DNA of 64,000 nt, taken from contig VWND01000076.1 of assembly GCA_009599575.1 (NCBI GenBank), forward strand, positions 186,001-250,000, read 5' to 3'. Made by a program: the position numbers and the translations under genes. The notes beneath the pieces were generated by a model that was not told the origin of the DNA, searched no databases, and saw only the letters and a program-made list of their open reading frames with translations. The number at the start of each line of letters is the position of its first letter. The stretch's first letter is position 1. Positions 22,304-37,016 of this stretch are shown piece by piece. Source of the DNA: Blumeriella jaapii (taxonomy: Eukaryota; Ascomycota; Leotiomycetes; Helotiales; Drepanopezizaceae).

Positions 22304-25150
22304 TCAGCAGTCATAGTAGTCATCTTCCGAATCGCCCTGTCCGGTCTCGGTTCCAGGGTACGAATCGTCTTCGGGTGTTGTCGTGTAGCCTCCTGTTGTC
22401 GTTCCGTTTCCGCCGGAAGTGGGTGTTGAGGGTGCGTACGACCCCCCTGCGCCCAAAGCAATGATCTTCTCCACGGCATACTCGGCGACGACCATGACAA
22501 TGGCCTGAGTGTTGCCGGTCGGCAAGTCCGCATGAATGGAGGCGTCGACGATGAAAAGGTTGTCGGTGCCGTAGACCTTTGCGTCGAGGTCCACGACGGC
22601 AGTTCCGCCCGTTCGCCCGTCATCGGGACCGATCTTCGCACTTCCAACCATGTGGGATCCTGCCTGGGGTGGTTTGCTCGTGATTTCGGAGGCGGTAGCG
22701 TTGGAACCGCCAGTGTAAAAGACTGGGCTACCCGGCTGACGAGCCATTTCCAAGAAATCGTTGATGACGAGTTCCCAGGCCTCGCGATCGGTGTCTGTGT
22801 TGATCCAAGGCTCCGTGGTAAACAGTGCGCTACCCGCTTCGTTGACAACTAACGTGCCCGAAGAAGTCAGGCCGTGGGTCTGGAGAATCATGATCTCGAT
22901 GGTGTTGTTGCCAGTCGAGGAACAGTGTGCCTGGAAGCCAACGCGATGCCCGTCAGACGTGTTGTACTGCATGAAAAGGTCGAGTCGCTGAAAAGACTGG
23001 GTCAGCACCCCGGCACCGTTGAGGTACTGGTCCTTTTCGGCTTCGCTCGGATCCAAGAGTTGTGCTGTGCTATGGGCCGTGAGACCAGCCGTGACGCCGA
23101 GTTGAATGCGGTACAGAGAGTGGTCTTTGACGTCGAGTCCCACTGGTAAGTTGATCCAGTCGCTCTCTGGGACATCTCCACCTGTGCTTGTCATGCCAGT
23201 AGTGATCTGCTCGGGCGGACCGATACCTGAGTTGAAAAGGATTCTAGGCGTGCTCATCACCCCAGCAGCAAGAACGACGGCCCCGCCTGGATTCAGGTTG
23301 ATGATCTGTCTACCTTGTGCATTTTCTACTTCGACGCCGGTCATGGTCGAGCCATCACGTAGCACACGGATGACTTTCGTATTGATTTCGAGCTTGAAAT
23401 CTTGAGATTCTTGGGCAAGAGGCAGATACGTGTGGATAGGACCAGAACGAATACCGTTAGCGACCTGTTAGATAGTCAGTTACTGCTTGGGCAAAATTTC
23501 ATCGTCTTAACTCTGAGTCCCAGGCACGAAAGTGTGAGTCGGAATCGAGGCAAATGGCTTGCAAAACTCAAATGTAACAACGGGCCATGAGATAGAAGTC
23601 CGTCCCGTTTCACTTACATTCAACTGGGGAGGGCCATAGTTTCTGGCTTTAGCATCGGGTTCTAGAATTCCATCGGCCAAGCTCCAGCCGTTCTCCCCCA
23701 ACCAAGAGCTTACGACGGTAGCGGCGGCGTTGTCGTACCATTGCCCGTCGCTGGATGGGCATGTCGTGCCAGGATTTCTTTCGTAGAGGCGTTCCGCGGC
23801 AGATGCTAGGTCGGTCCACTTCCTATTCAAGGCATTAGCATACATATTCCTATGATACTGGGGGGTAAATGATAGTTCAGGGATCAAGCGGCCGCTATGT
23901 TTCGGTATCGCATTGTCTAAAGAAGCGTTCAACGTACCATCCCTCTGGCCAGTTTTCAAAGTCAAAAGATGGTGGATGAACGAAAGCCATGCCATTAAGA
24001 GACCCCCCTACCAAATACGACATTAGCGTTTTTTCCAATTTTTGATGTGGTTGTCACTTACCTCCCCCAAGAAGACATCCAGCTACTGCAGGCGTATCCT
24101 GACAGTACCCTTCTCCCTGGGTACCGGTAGGAAGGGATTTGAACACGCCTGGAACATCATAATAGGTCAAGCTAGAATTCCACGGAACGAATCTCTGGCC
24201 ACCTGATGAGGCTACTGATTCCATACCTCGCTCGAGAAGAAGGACGGATTTCCCGGTCTCGGTTAGACGTTGTGAAGCAATGAGGCCAGAAGGGCCGCTA
24301 CCTACGACAATATAATCGTATGTGGACTCGGAAATAGTAACTGGTCCTGTTGGGTAGGTTGTGCCGTTTCCTCCGGGTGCTCGGGCTGTACCATTTCCTC
24401 CGAGTACTGGGGATGTAACGTTTCCTCCGGCTCCTGGAGCTGGCGTCCCTTCATACGAGGCGGCCATAGCTGCCCATTCGGCAAAAGAGGCTGATTTGGC
24501 AGCGGCGAGATCGATTGTGAACGTTCCATAGCCTGCACCATGGTAGCCGAGGGGACTGGCAGGGTCCGCGGGAGTAGTAACCGCCGCGTTTGAGATAGCA
24601 TACCCAACGTCGAAAGTCGTTGCATCGACAGCATATGTACTGCCGTCGGACTGAACGCATCCCTCACAAAGAAAGGTAAAGGTGAAGGTTGATGTGGCAC
24701 TATCGAAAGATGTCCCAGATTCAATCGGTTTCAGCGACGCTGTCCCTGTGAAAACATCTGGATTGGAATGTCCAGTGGCAAAACGCAGTGAGCTGATGAT
24801 AGTTCCCTCGTTGGGCCATGCAACAACCATAAGACTGTCTTTCATCAGACCTTTCAGGGCGACACCAGCCCATCCCGTGGGCACCTACCTCGACGTGTCA
24901 GCATATGTGCCCTCGAAGACCTTGGCATCTGCTCGAAACCGATATTTAAGCTTACCTGGTAGCTGATCCGTCCAATGAAGTCATTTGATGAGGTATCTGG
25001 GAGGGCCATGCCAAACGTAAAGGTATCCTCAGTCTTTTGCTGAAAAGTGATGCCCGTTGCCGGATCATTGAAGGCAACGGTTTGGCCATACGTGCTGCCA
25101 ACGAGGCCGAGAGTAGCGGCAGCAAGCGAAAGAAGGCCGATGCGTGCCAT
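22304..25150 (-). CDS. cdh: cellobiose dehydrogenase (cytochrome plus GMC flavin domains)
   Basis: Secreted flavocytochrome that oxidises cellobiose and passes electrons to lytic polysaccharide monooxygenases. Five exons: 25150-24956, 24884-24062, 24007-23938, 23822-23618 and 23464-22304; all junctions are GT-AG and in phase, giving 817 residues. A signal peptide (MARIGLLSLAAATLGLVGSTYG) precedes the b-type cytochrome domain: Met in FTFGMALPD and His in RFATGHSNPD match the Met/His heme ligands. A Gly/Asn/Thr/Pro linker near residues 215-255 leads to the GMC oxidoreductase domain with the FAD motif VVGSGPSGL near residue 265, then LLLERG, LNGMAF and the C-terminal catalytic region with SHMVGSAK (His) and PTGNTQA (Asn). 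No carbohydrate-binding module is present; the protein ends in an acidic Thr/Gly-rich tail. This fits ascomycete CDHs lacking a CBM. No LPMO or cellulase gene lies nearby. Confidence 0.94.
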
Positions 25151-28100
25151 AGCAGGCAGAGCAGAGAGGGTGATAGTATCAAGAAAAGAGTAGTGGACAG
25201 AAGTGTAAGCGAAGGTTTGAGTAAATGGAACAGCTGAGTCTCGTGGCTAAGGACATAAGAAAAAGGACAAGTCACAGACCGAAAAGAATGAATGAACGAC
25301 CTTCAAAGACGTGTGTCGTCAACGGAGACCGTGGCGGACGGGCAGTAGGTAATATGCTTGCGGAAAGTGCATGATTACCACCTCCCTACCTACCTACAGT
25401 ACCGTACCAACTCGCCATGTTCAAACATTGATGCCAAACATAATGGACAAGAGCTTGGCACAAGCAGAACTCGAAAGCGCTTGTTTCGTCGAAATTGAAT
25501 AGCTCGCGAAGTGCTATCAAAACGATACGCCCAGGCACGGCAATTGATGTCGAAGATGAATCCAAGAAAATGCCAACGCGGGGGAAAAGAAAGAAAGCAA
25601 GGACCTTGCGGATCGCTTGCTACGGTACTGTCTGTACTGTACCGTTTTGTACGTTGCTTGAGGCCCAAATCCCTGCGAATAGTATAGATCAAACAGTCGT
25701 GGTATGTACGGTATGGCGGCATGCTGTACAGTACATAGCCTCCAACCCGAATGCGAACTTGTTTGTGTCGTGTGTACTTTCGCTCTTTCGCACACGCGTA
25801 TCTAGGTATTGTCTGTACTCTGTGTAGTCATCATTGTTGGTTTGACTTTGCCCCTATGTAGAGGATATCATGAAATCACCGACAGTGGTTACCTTCTGGC
25901 ACCCTCGACCCTCGAAAGTCGACCCTCGAAAGTCGACCCTCGAAAGTCGACCCTCGATCGTCGACCCAAATTCCTAAGTTCAATGTCAGCGTGAAGATCG
26001 TATTCGTACGAAATATTTCTGACGCGTTTCGGAAGAAGTCTGGCACAGCTTGGCCTAAGACCAAGCAAGCAATGGGAGCCCCTCTCAACGGTAAACATAC
26101 ATGTATGTACAGTATATATACACAGGTATCTGTATACAAATCTGTGCTTGGTCAGCTTCCCCAGCTTCTGCAAGCAGCATCTACCCGGGCAATGCTCTGC
26201 ACGGCACGTCAGGCCCAGCCGATTCACAGGTAACATTTAAGGTAAAGCTACATGCTTCTTGAGATCCTTTTCCTTGGCAAAACAATGCGGAACGAGACGA
26301 GGAAGAACGTTTACCCATAAAGGGGCGTCAACCGCTTTAGACGGTACGGCTGTGTCAACACGGGTACGGTATCATGTATGGAATCGCCAAGCCAGATCAA
26401 CCGGGTGTCATGACTCCTAAAGATCGGCGTGATTATTTCGGCAGTGGACAAGATAAGGAGTTTTGAGATCGAATGCTTGGTACCGTACCGTAGCAACTTG
26501 AAGTCACTGCCGACACCGATTTTGCGTTCGGCAAACGTGGGATAGCCGATCCTCATACCTAGTCCTGTTGACATCTTCTTCCTCGTCTCGGCTTTCGCTT
26601 CCAGCCAAAACATCGACGAGAAGAAATTCCGTCGGATGACTGCAATTTGACTCAAATTTTCGGTTACTATTGTGGCCATTGCTTTTCATCACAAGTCTAC
26701 TTCTCGACGGGGCTTGATCTGACGGACGAGTCTCCTAAAGAATTGTTGGCGCGCTGTGACATAGCAAACCGCGGTACCGAAAGCTGTTCTGAACCAAGGA
26801 GCACCTTGTGTTAGTCTCGCTTCCAGAGCCGAACATCTGAGACTTGCTATTGTTGCATGTACATAGCAAACTACTGAGCTTAAGCTCGAAGCAGATTGAC
26901 TTGCAGATCCTCGATTCTGTTGGCCCGCGGGCCGCTCGGGAGATTTTCGCCAGGATTGTGTATAAAGATGAGAGATGCTTGTTTCACTTCCTTCTCAAGG
27001 GGCAAGGTAAGGGGGTTACAATACCGGAAAAACTATTGCCTCTGTGAAGCGGAGACCTTAATGCGGGCCCGTACTGTATCAGATTCTACTGGTGCGGCCA
27101 GTATGTCCCTCCCAGAATAGCATCGGGCCTTCTATTTACATTCTGACAACGCTCCATAATAGATGATATGCAGCTTGGGGACAGACTTACTGTACCAGGC
27201 GTTATCGAGGAGGGAGCTGTATGATTCGCTTCCGGCTTGATCACCGCTTTCAACGTTAATATTTCCAGGGTAAGATTCAGCCCAATTGAGTCCAGCTCAA
27301 GCTACGACCTGGTATCACCAGAACAAAACGAGTTCCAGATCTCCATTTGCAAGCCAGGACAAGCATTCACCAATCAAGAAGCTTCCAATAGCGTCGCCTT
27401 TTCGGGATCTCAGCTTTTTCCAAAGAGGTTTTGCCCGCAAGATTTACAAAATGGTTACTGCGTAGATGTTATAGTAGCAGCAGCCTTTGAATACCGTCTG
27501 TTATGCATAGTAGTGTAAATCCAAAGTGAAAGAAATTACCTCTGACCAGTGCAACTATTGCCTGCTTTGCGTGTTTTGCAATCAACGGCCAGCCTGGACC
27601 ACCTTGGTTGGTACGTTGCTATCAGTAGTCTTGTCGTCTTTATAGATCATGCGTTCAAAACTTCCAGAGCAAGAGAGGAGCTCTTTTTAACAAAGACCCA
27701 TTGGTTGCGTAGAGGCTGAGGACTAACAAATCGGCTTGCTTTGGAAGCTTGACTGACGGGCGGAATGGTTTTAATAAAGGTGGGAGATGTGTGAGAACTT
27801 ATTGCAAGAAACAACAACAGGCGGCAATCTTTTTATTTCCGACTTTTTCCAGAGCATAATATATAATTAGACTGGTGTTTCGAGGTAGGCGCGTCAGAAG
27901 CTGGCAACAGAAATGTAAATAAGCGGAAAGCCCATTTACTCTCTGGAGCGGTTTTCAATTCGACTCAGCATAGGAGTGTTCGACTTCTCGGCCTGGAGGA
28001 GGACCTCAAAGCCTCAGGTCTCTGTTATAATCTGTGCCATGAAGACTAACTAACCATCTCGTTTCCTTTCTCAGCAACACAACCACAACACAACAGCCCG

Positions 28101-28239
28101 GGGAATAACCGAGAGTAGCGTGGGACGGCCGCTAGCGCGCACAGCCAAAATGCCTTCCATGCGATGCCATCGCGACGACAATCAGAAATTCGATCTCACC
28201 CAATTCAGACTCGACTGCGTCTCTGCCACTCTCCACAAT
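25151..28239. other. 3.1-kb region without a recognised gene
   Basis: Includes the cellobiose dehydrogenase promoter, GTACTGT/GTACCG motifs near 25622-25655, the 14-bp tandem repeat at 25901-25967, and a stretch (26300-28060) with a composition different from the genic DNA. Frames of about 90-120 codons at 26311-26679 (-) and 27237-27518 (+) show no motif I recognise and no supporting intron structure, so they are not called. The last 200 bp should be the eIF3m promoter and leader. Confidence 0.5.
25901..25967. repeat. 14-bp tandem repeat (GACCCTCGAAAGTC)
   Basis: Three full copies of GACCCTCGAAAGTC plus partial, slightly changed flanking copies. Each unit contains TCGA sites, so both strands read similarly. 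Confidence 0.9.
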
Positions 28240-29573
28240 ATGGCGCCCTCGACATCCCAGGTCTTTATCGATGGCACCTTCGCCGACCTTGCCCAGGAGC
28301 TGGCCGAGTACCTCAAGATCGGATCCGAAATCCAACCCCTCCTCGACGAGAACAAGAAGGACGATGCCCTCAAGAAGCTGGTGACTGCATCGATTGCGCT
28401 CAACAGCACGCCCGAGAAGGAGTTTACTGCTGCTTACAATCTTCTGGTCTACCTTGTAGTTCAGTCGCCAAGCGTCAACATCTTCCTCCCCCGCATGTGC
28501 GACAATCTGTCGAAGCCCATCACCACTTCTCCCGTCAACGGAGCCGGCTTGTCGCTCAACATCCTCACCACCATCTTCAACCTCTTACAAACCGATAATG
28601 AGGTTCGATTCAATGTCTTCCAAGCTATCTTGCGTCTCGTCAAGACTAGCGGACTGTACGAGATGCTGCGCCCACAGTTGACGAAGTTGGATGGTTGGTT
28701 GGTAGAGTGGGATGTTGATGAGGAAGACCAGCGCAAATTGTACTGCCAGATCGCCGATATCGCAGAGGAGTCTGGAGAAGAGCAGTAAGTGGTGATTCCC
28801 TGTCGGAGATGGGAGGCCATCACATTAATTCTTGCAGACAATCCTATCAATATGTTCTCAAGGCTCTCCGCACTTTTGATCCCAAGGAAGAAGGCGAGAC
28901 CTCCTCAGAGGAAGCCCAAACCATCTCCCTACGCGCCCTCAAGACCGCTCTCCTGTCCGACAAGCACTTTGATTTCCACGACCTCACTTCCCTCCCCGCC
29001 ATCCAAGCACTCAGCGAGTCTCACCCCAACTACTCCGAGCTTCTTGACATATTTGCCGAGAAGGAACTTGAAGACTACAACGATTTCCGAGACGAGAACG
29101 AAGGCTGGATTGAGGAGGAGGGGCTCGACAACAGCAAGCTTCACCGTAAGATGAGACTGCTGACTTTGGCCTCCGTCGCAGCCAGCACCAACAGCCGAGA
29201 ACTTGAGTACAAGCGCATCGCCAAGGCCCTGCAAATCCCCGCTGAGGACGTTGAGATGTGGGTCATCGATGTTATTCGGGCTGGTCTGGTCGAGGGCAAG
29301 CTGTCGCAACAGAAGCAGGTATTCTTGGTCCACAGAACAACATACCGTGTCTTTGGCGAGAAGCAATGGCGCGAGGTTGCTACAAGACTGGACCAATGGA
29401 AGGAGAGTCTGAGAGCAGTCAAGGAGGTCATCAGTCGGGAGAGACAAGCTGCTGAGGCGCAAAAGGAGCGTGAGATGCACGAGATCGAGAGAAAAGTCGC
29501 TGGCGCTTCTGGTATGGGCTCTGGACGACGAATCAACGGACGTGACAACATGGTAGAGATGGGAACTGATTAG
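28240..29573 (+). CDS. eif3m: translation initiation factor eIF3 subunit M (PCI domain)
   Basis: Core PCI subunit of the eIF3 complex, which loads mRNA and initiator tRNA on the 40S ribosome. Two exons, 28240-28784 and 28838-29573, join in phase across a 53-bp intron (GTAAGT...CAG) to 426 residues. The N-terminal half is helical ([36 protein letters not shown]). The C-terminal PCI winged helix includes [27 protein letters not shown] and [20 protein letters not shown], followed by [14 protein letters not shown], which is characteristic of eIF3m. A charged tail rich in Arg/Glu closes the protein. ATG 28240 is chosen because the conserved N-terminus starts there; an in-frame ATG at 28150 in good context would add 30 residues. 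The gene converges on URA6. Confidence 0.94.
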
Positions 29574-29883
29574 GCATCTGAAGACTATGTGTTTCCTTGG
29601 CTTTAGCGGTCCACTTCGATCTCCAAAAGTCTTTTGCTGCGATGGCGTTACTAGAGAGATGTGTTTGTACACTGGGTAGCATTGCATCTGGCATGATGCA
29701 GGATGGTTTTCAACGACGGCTATGCTGGGGAACTGGAAACTGAGATATCTAGGTCTAGGGCCATGAATAATGAAAATAGCATTGAGCTTGCTTACTTGCT
29801 ATAGTACAATAGGGAAATTCTGTTACAAAGTCCTGTGATTTCTGTAAAAAATCATTTCTATATATGCCGACTGCCCACCCATT
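29574..29883. other. convergent spacer between eIF3m and URA6
   Basis: About 310 bp of 3' flanks; nothing else visible. Confidence 0.5.
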
Positions 29884-30934
<1,051 letters not shown>

Positions 30935-31115
30935 GGTGATCAGACGTAGCTGGAGTGTCTAAGATGCGGAGTGACGACGTGCATGGAGCTTCAAAAGTCA
31001 AGCCATACGAGATGGAGAGCTTGAAAAATGTACATCGCTGCTTTAATGAAGACCGTCGACCGAGGATAACCCGCCCGACCCTCTAGACGTCTTGTAAGGA
31101 CTGCATACATGCCAT

Positions 31116-34100
31116 CTAACTCGAAGCCTCTATCATCCCTAGAGCTTTTAGTGATCTATCTAAAGCTGTCCTCACGCCTGGAGACCGCTCATTCTTCTTT
31201 GCCTCTTCAACTAGCTTCTTCATATGTTGCACGCATTCCTGTCGCCCGTCCTTGAACGTCCCGAACACGCCTCCTACCAAGCACTCAATGATCATCTCAG
31301 CAGCTTCAGCTCTCTTCAGCCTCATGGTCTCGGTACCAGAACCACTTGCTACTTCCAATATTTCAAAGAATTTGAGCGCCAATTCATATTGGCTTGATCC
31401 CTGAGAATGGGTTCTCTGTCGAAGACGATCGAATAGCACTTTCGCCCGCTCGTACAAGGTCAGCTTAGTAGCCACAGTGACTTTGCTCGAGTTGGTAACA
31501 CTTTTGGAGATCTCCAAGAGCTTGGATAAGTGAGTAATTGGGGAAGGGTCCAAGAAATCGGTATTTACAGCTCGGAAAATGGCTGATATTCCAGCTGTTG
31601 TAGCTGCCGACTCGTGAGATTTGCTATCCTTGCTGTCATCGGTCGTGTCCATTTTGTCCTCGGCGTTGAAGTCCTCAAGAATTGGCCCGACAACGTTGTA
31701 TACGTCAGCAAACATATCGATATCTGTTCGAGCTTCACTGTATTCTCCAAGGCTGGCAAATGCGCGGGGCCGGTAGGCGTCATTGTTACGCTTGGCTTCG
31801 CGGATGGCAATTTTCTTCATCTGAGCAGCAATACTGGGCTCTGAACTCCACAATAACTTTCCGGCTTTGGTGAACTTGACAAGTGCATCGAGAACTTTCT
31901 CCTTCCCATCAAATGTCTTGAGCGCAAGAGCCTTTTCCAACGCAGGCCAAAGACCAGCAGCGTTTGCTCCACTGAGTTCGGATCCAGAAGACAAAACGAC
32001 ATCTGCGATTGTCAAAGCCGCAGAGTGCTTGATTGTCCATTTTGGAGATTCGAGTCGGTCTATTGCGATTTCATTGATCTCCTTGGAGTAGAGTATGACA
32101 GCACGCGAACCTCCAACATTCTCGCTCCAGGTCTTCTCAAATTGCTCCTTGACATGCTCATCGAGGTCGTGTTTAGCGAAAAATGTGAAGGGTAAGAAGT
32201 CTGCTGCCATGTAGTTGAAACGATCTGTTGCGAACTTGGAAACCGCGTATACAATTTCCCCTGAGACCTGCCGACGAGTCTCGTCTTCGGCATTGAAATA
32301 GAGACTTTTGGCGTAAGCAGCAAGCCTTACTAGACTCTCATCAGAGCCAAGTCTGGAGAGATATCCTGCTGCCCTGGCATATGCCGCACTGACGGCATTG
32401 TTTCTATCCAGAACTGCTTTCTCTACAATCTTGAGAAAAGTGTCGGCATGAGGTTTGAAGACAAAAGGGTGTCTCATTGCAAGACTGACGAGCACACCAG
32501 TACAGCCTATCTTGGAAGGCATTCCAATCGATGTCTTGATGGCATTTTCCAGGCGATAGGCAAGGTCTTTCATCGTGGTTCGTCGAGATTGTCGAGACAC
32601 TTCTCAATACCTTCCATCAGTGGTGATTGGGAGACGGCGGACGATCGTGCCTTGTCAATTTTTGCCTCAGTTAGGTTATACTGCGCGGCTTTGAGATAGA
32701 GGTAGTCAACACCCTGCGTCTCCAATGTGCTGAGCAGGCCCAATAATTGTTCGACCTAGTCCATTAGCATTTTAGAAATTTGGGATTTATCTAGATCCAG
32801 CTTACCAGGCTTGGTATGAATGGCGTGAGGACTTTGCCGCCATGTTTGATAAGACTGAGCACCGTCATGGTTGAATACAGGCGGACTTCTTCCGCAGAGC
32901 TTTCCATGCCTTGCTCGGACAAGAGAAACGGCAATACTTGCTTCAGCATAGCTTGCGCATGCTTCGAATCAGTCCCCGCTTCCACTTGACGTACTAGTGT
33001 ACCCGTCAAAACAGTGCTCAGTTTCAGAGCTGCTTCTCGAACGGATCCTTTGATGTCATCGAGAACTTTAAAAGCGACATGCCATATATCTGACAAGTGT
33101 TTTTCATACTTCTCAAAGTCACGACCCTGGATGAGATCTGCGATAGCAGCACAGCTAGCCTGTCTTGTCCGCCATTCTTTTCCCAATATGCTCTTCAGTA
33201 AATCCTTTAAGATTTCTTCAAAGTAAAGGTTGATTGTTGCGCTGGAATCCTTCACAAGAGCACTCCAAATATCATTCATCGACCGCTGAACATTTGGATT
33301 GGGATCAAATCGGTATCGGTAAAGCTTGGGGTAGAGCTTGGGGTCCACCTCTGACTCTGATAGGATGTTGCTTAATCCGAATCTACCGAAGGCGGCACGA
33401 GTGGACCATGTTGCAGCATTGGAAGCAAGCGACATGAACTTATAAACCAGGCTTTGATCACCAACCTCGTTGGCTAGAGAGATTATATCTTTGTACGATG
33501 TCACCGAGTTCCCTTCCCCAGTTGGCAAAGCACCGGGTTCGAAAAGTTCGGTGTCGTCGTCGACTTTTAACTGGGCTGAGTTGCCGGTAAAAGATGCCAC
33601 AAGATCTTTCACGAGCTTCTCTCTTAGTTCTGCATCTCCCTGTTCATACACCAGACTCAGCCCTCGCGATGCAGTCTCTTGCACGAGTTCATCTCGAGCG
33701 GAGAGAAGGCCCATGAATGCTGCTTGACACTCTCGCAGGTGGGCTTGGATCTCGCTTAAGTGTCCGCAGTATTGAATCAGACTAAACAACCATATCCCAG
33801 ATGCTTTTTTAAGAGAGGGCTTGGGTGTCTTGCAGTCCTGAAGTAGCTTCTGCAATATGACTTCAAGGGTATGGTGTCTCTTGCTACGCCCTTTGTACGT
33901 TGTAGCATCCACATCCAGACTCAGAAGCAGGACATCTGATTCCCAGCAAGCGCCAAGGCAGCTAATAGCTTCGCCAACAGCAAAATGAATTTCTGCCTGC
34001 TTCAATTCGAACAGGCCGTAGAGAGCCGTGAGAATTGAGGACAGTGGAGTTTTCTCGTCCGGCTGTTCTTTCACTTCGCCTTCAAAGGTTATAGACAAAC

Positions 34101-37016
34101 GTCCGAGGGTAGAGATTGCCTTCTCGTTGCCTTTCTTCGCATCTGCCGTCAACAATTCAATGATTCCAACGGTTCCGGAAGAACAGCTATCGAGCTGACC
34201 AGCGTTTAACATCCCAGAGGCGCTGATCTGTCCCACGGCCTTGAAAACAGCCTCTTTCATCGAGGCATCCTTAGCGTTAGACAAAACATTCACGAGCAAA
34301 GTGATGGCTTCCTGAACAATGGTTTGTGTGGCAAAGTCGGCTCGTCCATAGAACCAACCTCGGCTGAGAACGTAGCCGAGAGCAATAATAGATCCATGGA
34401 CTTTGTTAGCATCTGCACCAACAGCAGATGACCATTGCTTCGTGTCTTCCAGAAGAATCCGTATGGAATCGTGAACGAATTTATCGGAATTTCCAGGATG
34501 GGAAGCTAGGATACCAAAAGACTGTGCAGCCAAGAAGCGAGTTTCGACATTGTTGGACTTGATAGATGGCAAAAGGTCAAGCGCTCTTCCAGAGAGTTTC
34601 GAGATGACTTTGCTTGGCACGATAGACGCAATCTCGACAAAACACTTACCGCAATCTGGTAGTCCGTTGCCGTCATTTCGAAGCATACCCTCGAAAGAGG
34701 CAGTAAGAAAAGTGCATAGCGCCTCACCATCAATAGATCTGATATAGGTCTTCATGGCGTTTCGAGACTCCTTATCAGAGCGAAACAGGACGTCCAATTG
34801 GCGTTCCCAGTCGGCATCAATTAGAAAAGGCGTTTCCGACTGCTCTAATGAAGCCAGTAGAAGCATTCTACGGCAATAGTTGACGGCGGCCGGGAACGCA
34901 TTAATTCTTAATCCCGAAAAGTTCCCAAAAACCGACACCGAATCGATGTCCATGCCAGTCTTCATGCTGTTTGCGATACTCGAGTTCTCGATGAGGCTTT
35001 TCGAAGCGAAAAAGCTCATGACCATATTGCTCCAATTGGGAAGGGGACAATTCAACTTCGCAGTTGTTGAGTTCAGAAGTCGGTACCAGTATGGGTCCTG
35101 CGGAGAAATGTTAGAATTTGTAAGAAGTTTTCACTCAGTGCTTATTTGAAAAGCATACCAAGCCCTTCTTGCCTTCTTCAACTACATCACTACGCTCATC
35201 AGTCCGACCTCCAAGAGCAAGTATATCAATCCAGCGTCCTACAACATCGTTGTACTCTAGACATCGATTGGCCCACCTTACAGTGGCGAATCGAGCTCCT
35301 CGCACGACAGCTCCACCCTCCTCTAGAGTCATGTATCTGAGGAGAAGTAGTCGTAGTTCATCCCTCAATTCCTCATTTACTAGAAGTCAATAGTCAATGT
35401 TAAAATCTTCTTGGAACCCTTGGGTGGAGTCTTACGTGGCGGTGAAAATGAATTGAGCAAGCTAGCTAGTGCGCCTTCGATGCTAACAAAGATGGTGTCC
35501 GAAGATCCTTCTTCGGTCAAGGATCGGAAGAGCCACCTCACGAGAGAAAGATCTTTTTGCACCGCTATGGACGGTGTAGTTTGAGCTAATGAGCCCAAAG
35601 CCTCGTAAGCCAAAGCCCGCAAAGAGGCAGCATCCGCCGATCGCTCATGTGGAACTGGCCAGCCTTGATCTTCGACATAGGTTCGCATTAAACCGACCAA
35701 CGGTGGCGCAATCTGAGCAAGGTCACCCGCAGCACCCACGCGAGAGACCCAATTCATGTATTGAAATAGGGCAGTTCGAAACTTTACTGTTTCGAGCCCT
35801 TTAGCTGGAAGATTTGTGTTATCGTCTGGTGTAATGGCTTCATGTACTAGGATGCTGTCAGCCAACTACCCCTCAGTAGAATCGCGTCAAGTTTAACATA
35901 CCAATTTTAACGACCTGACGCGGAAATGTCGTTGATACCGCAGACTTTGTCAGAAGGGTAAGCAACTTGGTCTGAAGCGCTGGCTTCAAAGTGAAGTAGA
36001 TCTGCAGTAAGTTCTCAATAGTTTCCGGGTCTTCCAGCGATATAGTTGATCGTTTCAACAAGTCATCGCCGACACTCGAAATGCGCGAATTCGTGTCACC
36101 AGATGCAAACAAAGCAGGTAGGAAACGTTCTTCGTCATTAAACGCGCCACTGGATAAGAAAGCAAGAGCTGTGAGCTTGGTTTGGGTCAAGTTGAGTCCT
36201 TCATCGGAAGATGGATCCCATGCCTCTTGCTTCCCGTTCACGGTCAAAAACTCGTATTCCTGGACCGTTAGGCCAGGGCAAGTAATGCCCGTGGCACCAG
36301 ATCGTATGACAGTAAAGAGCATTAGCTTGCCAAACCACGAGGCAACAAACCGAGTATCCTCGACGTGTGTATCGAAGCCCAGTTTGGAGCGCAGCTCTAT
36401 ATCTTCTTGGCTACCACGCAGGGGAATCTGGAGTTGCGGGAGAAGTCTCAGAAACAAGTTGAAGATGGTAGCGCAAGTTGGCTTTTTCGCATCTTGTGAA
36501 AGCGCATGCACGAGGGTAGGCAGCAAGGACATTTGCTCCTATTGGGTAGTGAGCAGCTATCTCCTCGCAAAGAAGCAAGGGAAATTACAGCAGACGATAA
36601 CTTTCCCACACTCTGCTGGATGAACATGAGATCAAAGTGTCTGATCATGGAAGAGTCTGGGTTCTCCTTGAACTGCTTCAGCAGAGCGGCAACCGGGAGG
36701 ACAATGTCATTGTTTCCAGCAAGTCGGATCTTGATATGCTGGCAGGTAGCAACAACCTGAATTTACATGGACCAGTCAGCAGCTGTAACAACTTAGAAGA
36801 GCAGGTCGAGTAGGTGGTCAGGTAGGTACAAAGTCGTAGAAGACGATCACGTGTGCGTACCTTGTTGCGCACTGCAGCGTGCTCCGAGCCAAGTTTTAAA
36901 AGCAGAGCAGGTAGGTACGGCTTGAGAAGGGATTCGAGCTTGTCATCTGTGGCGAGCGCAATGCGCATCTCAACCTTTCCCACCAGTTCCAGCTCTCTAG
37001 CTTCTGTCGAAGACAT
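31116..37016 (-). CDS. ecm29: proteasome-associated HEAT-repeat protein Ecm29, with an apparent one-base frameshift
   Basis: Large HEAT-repeat scaffold that tethers the proteasome core and regulatory particles and acts in their quality control. Seven exons: 37016-36861, 36756-36589, 36538-35902, 35846-35436, 35379-35159, 35097-32806 and 32755-31116, with introns of 50-104 bp. It starts MSSTEARELELVGKVEMRIA and includes LFIQQ-type motifs (DLMFIQQSVGKL), LMLFTVIRSGATG and, in exon 6, FLAAQSFGILASHPGN and NPNVQRSMNDIWSALV. In exon 7 the frame reads ...GIEKCLDNLDEP and then shifts at 32575-32577: restoring one base (CCACG to CCAACG) gives DEPTMKDLAYRLENAIKTS and continues to the stop. Corrected length is about 1841 residues, near the yeast protein. 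Because the rest is clean, the break may be a consensus error. Confidence 0.92.

Noticed and set aside
26311..26679. 122-codon minus-strand frame with a plausible composition
   Set aside because: No motif, no splice context and no similarity I recognise; too weak to call a gene.
27237..27518. 93-codon plus-strand frame
   Set aside because: Same reasons; possibly chance in a lower-GC spacer.
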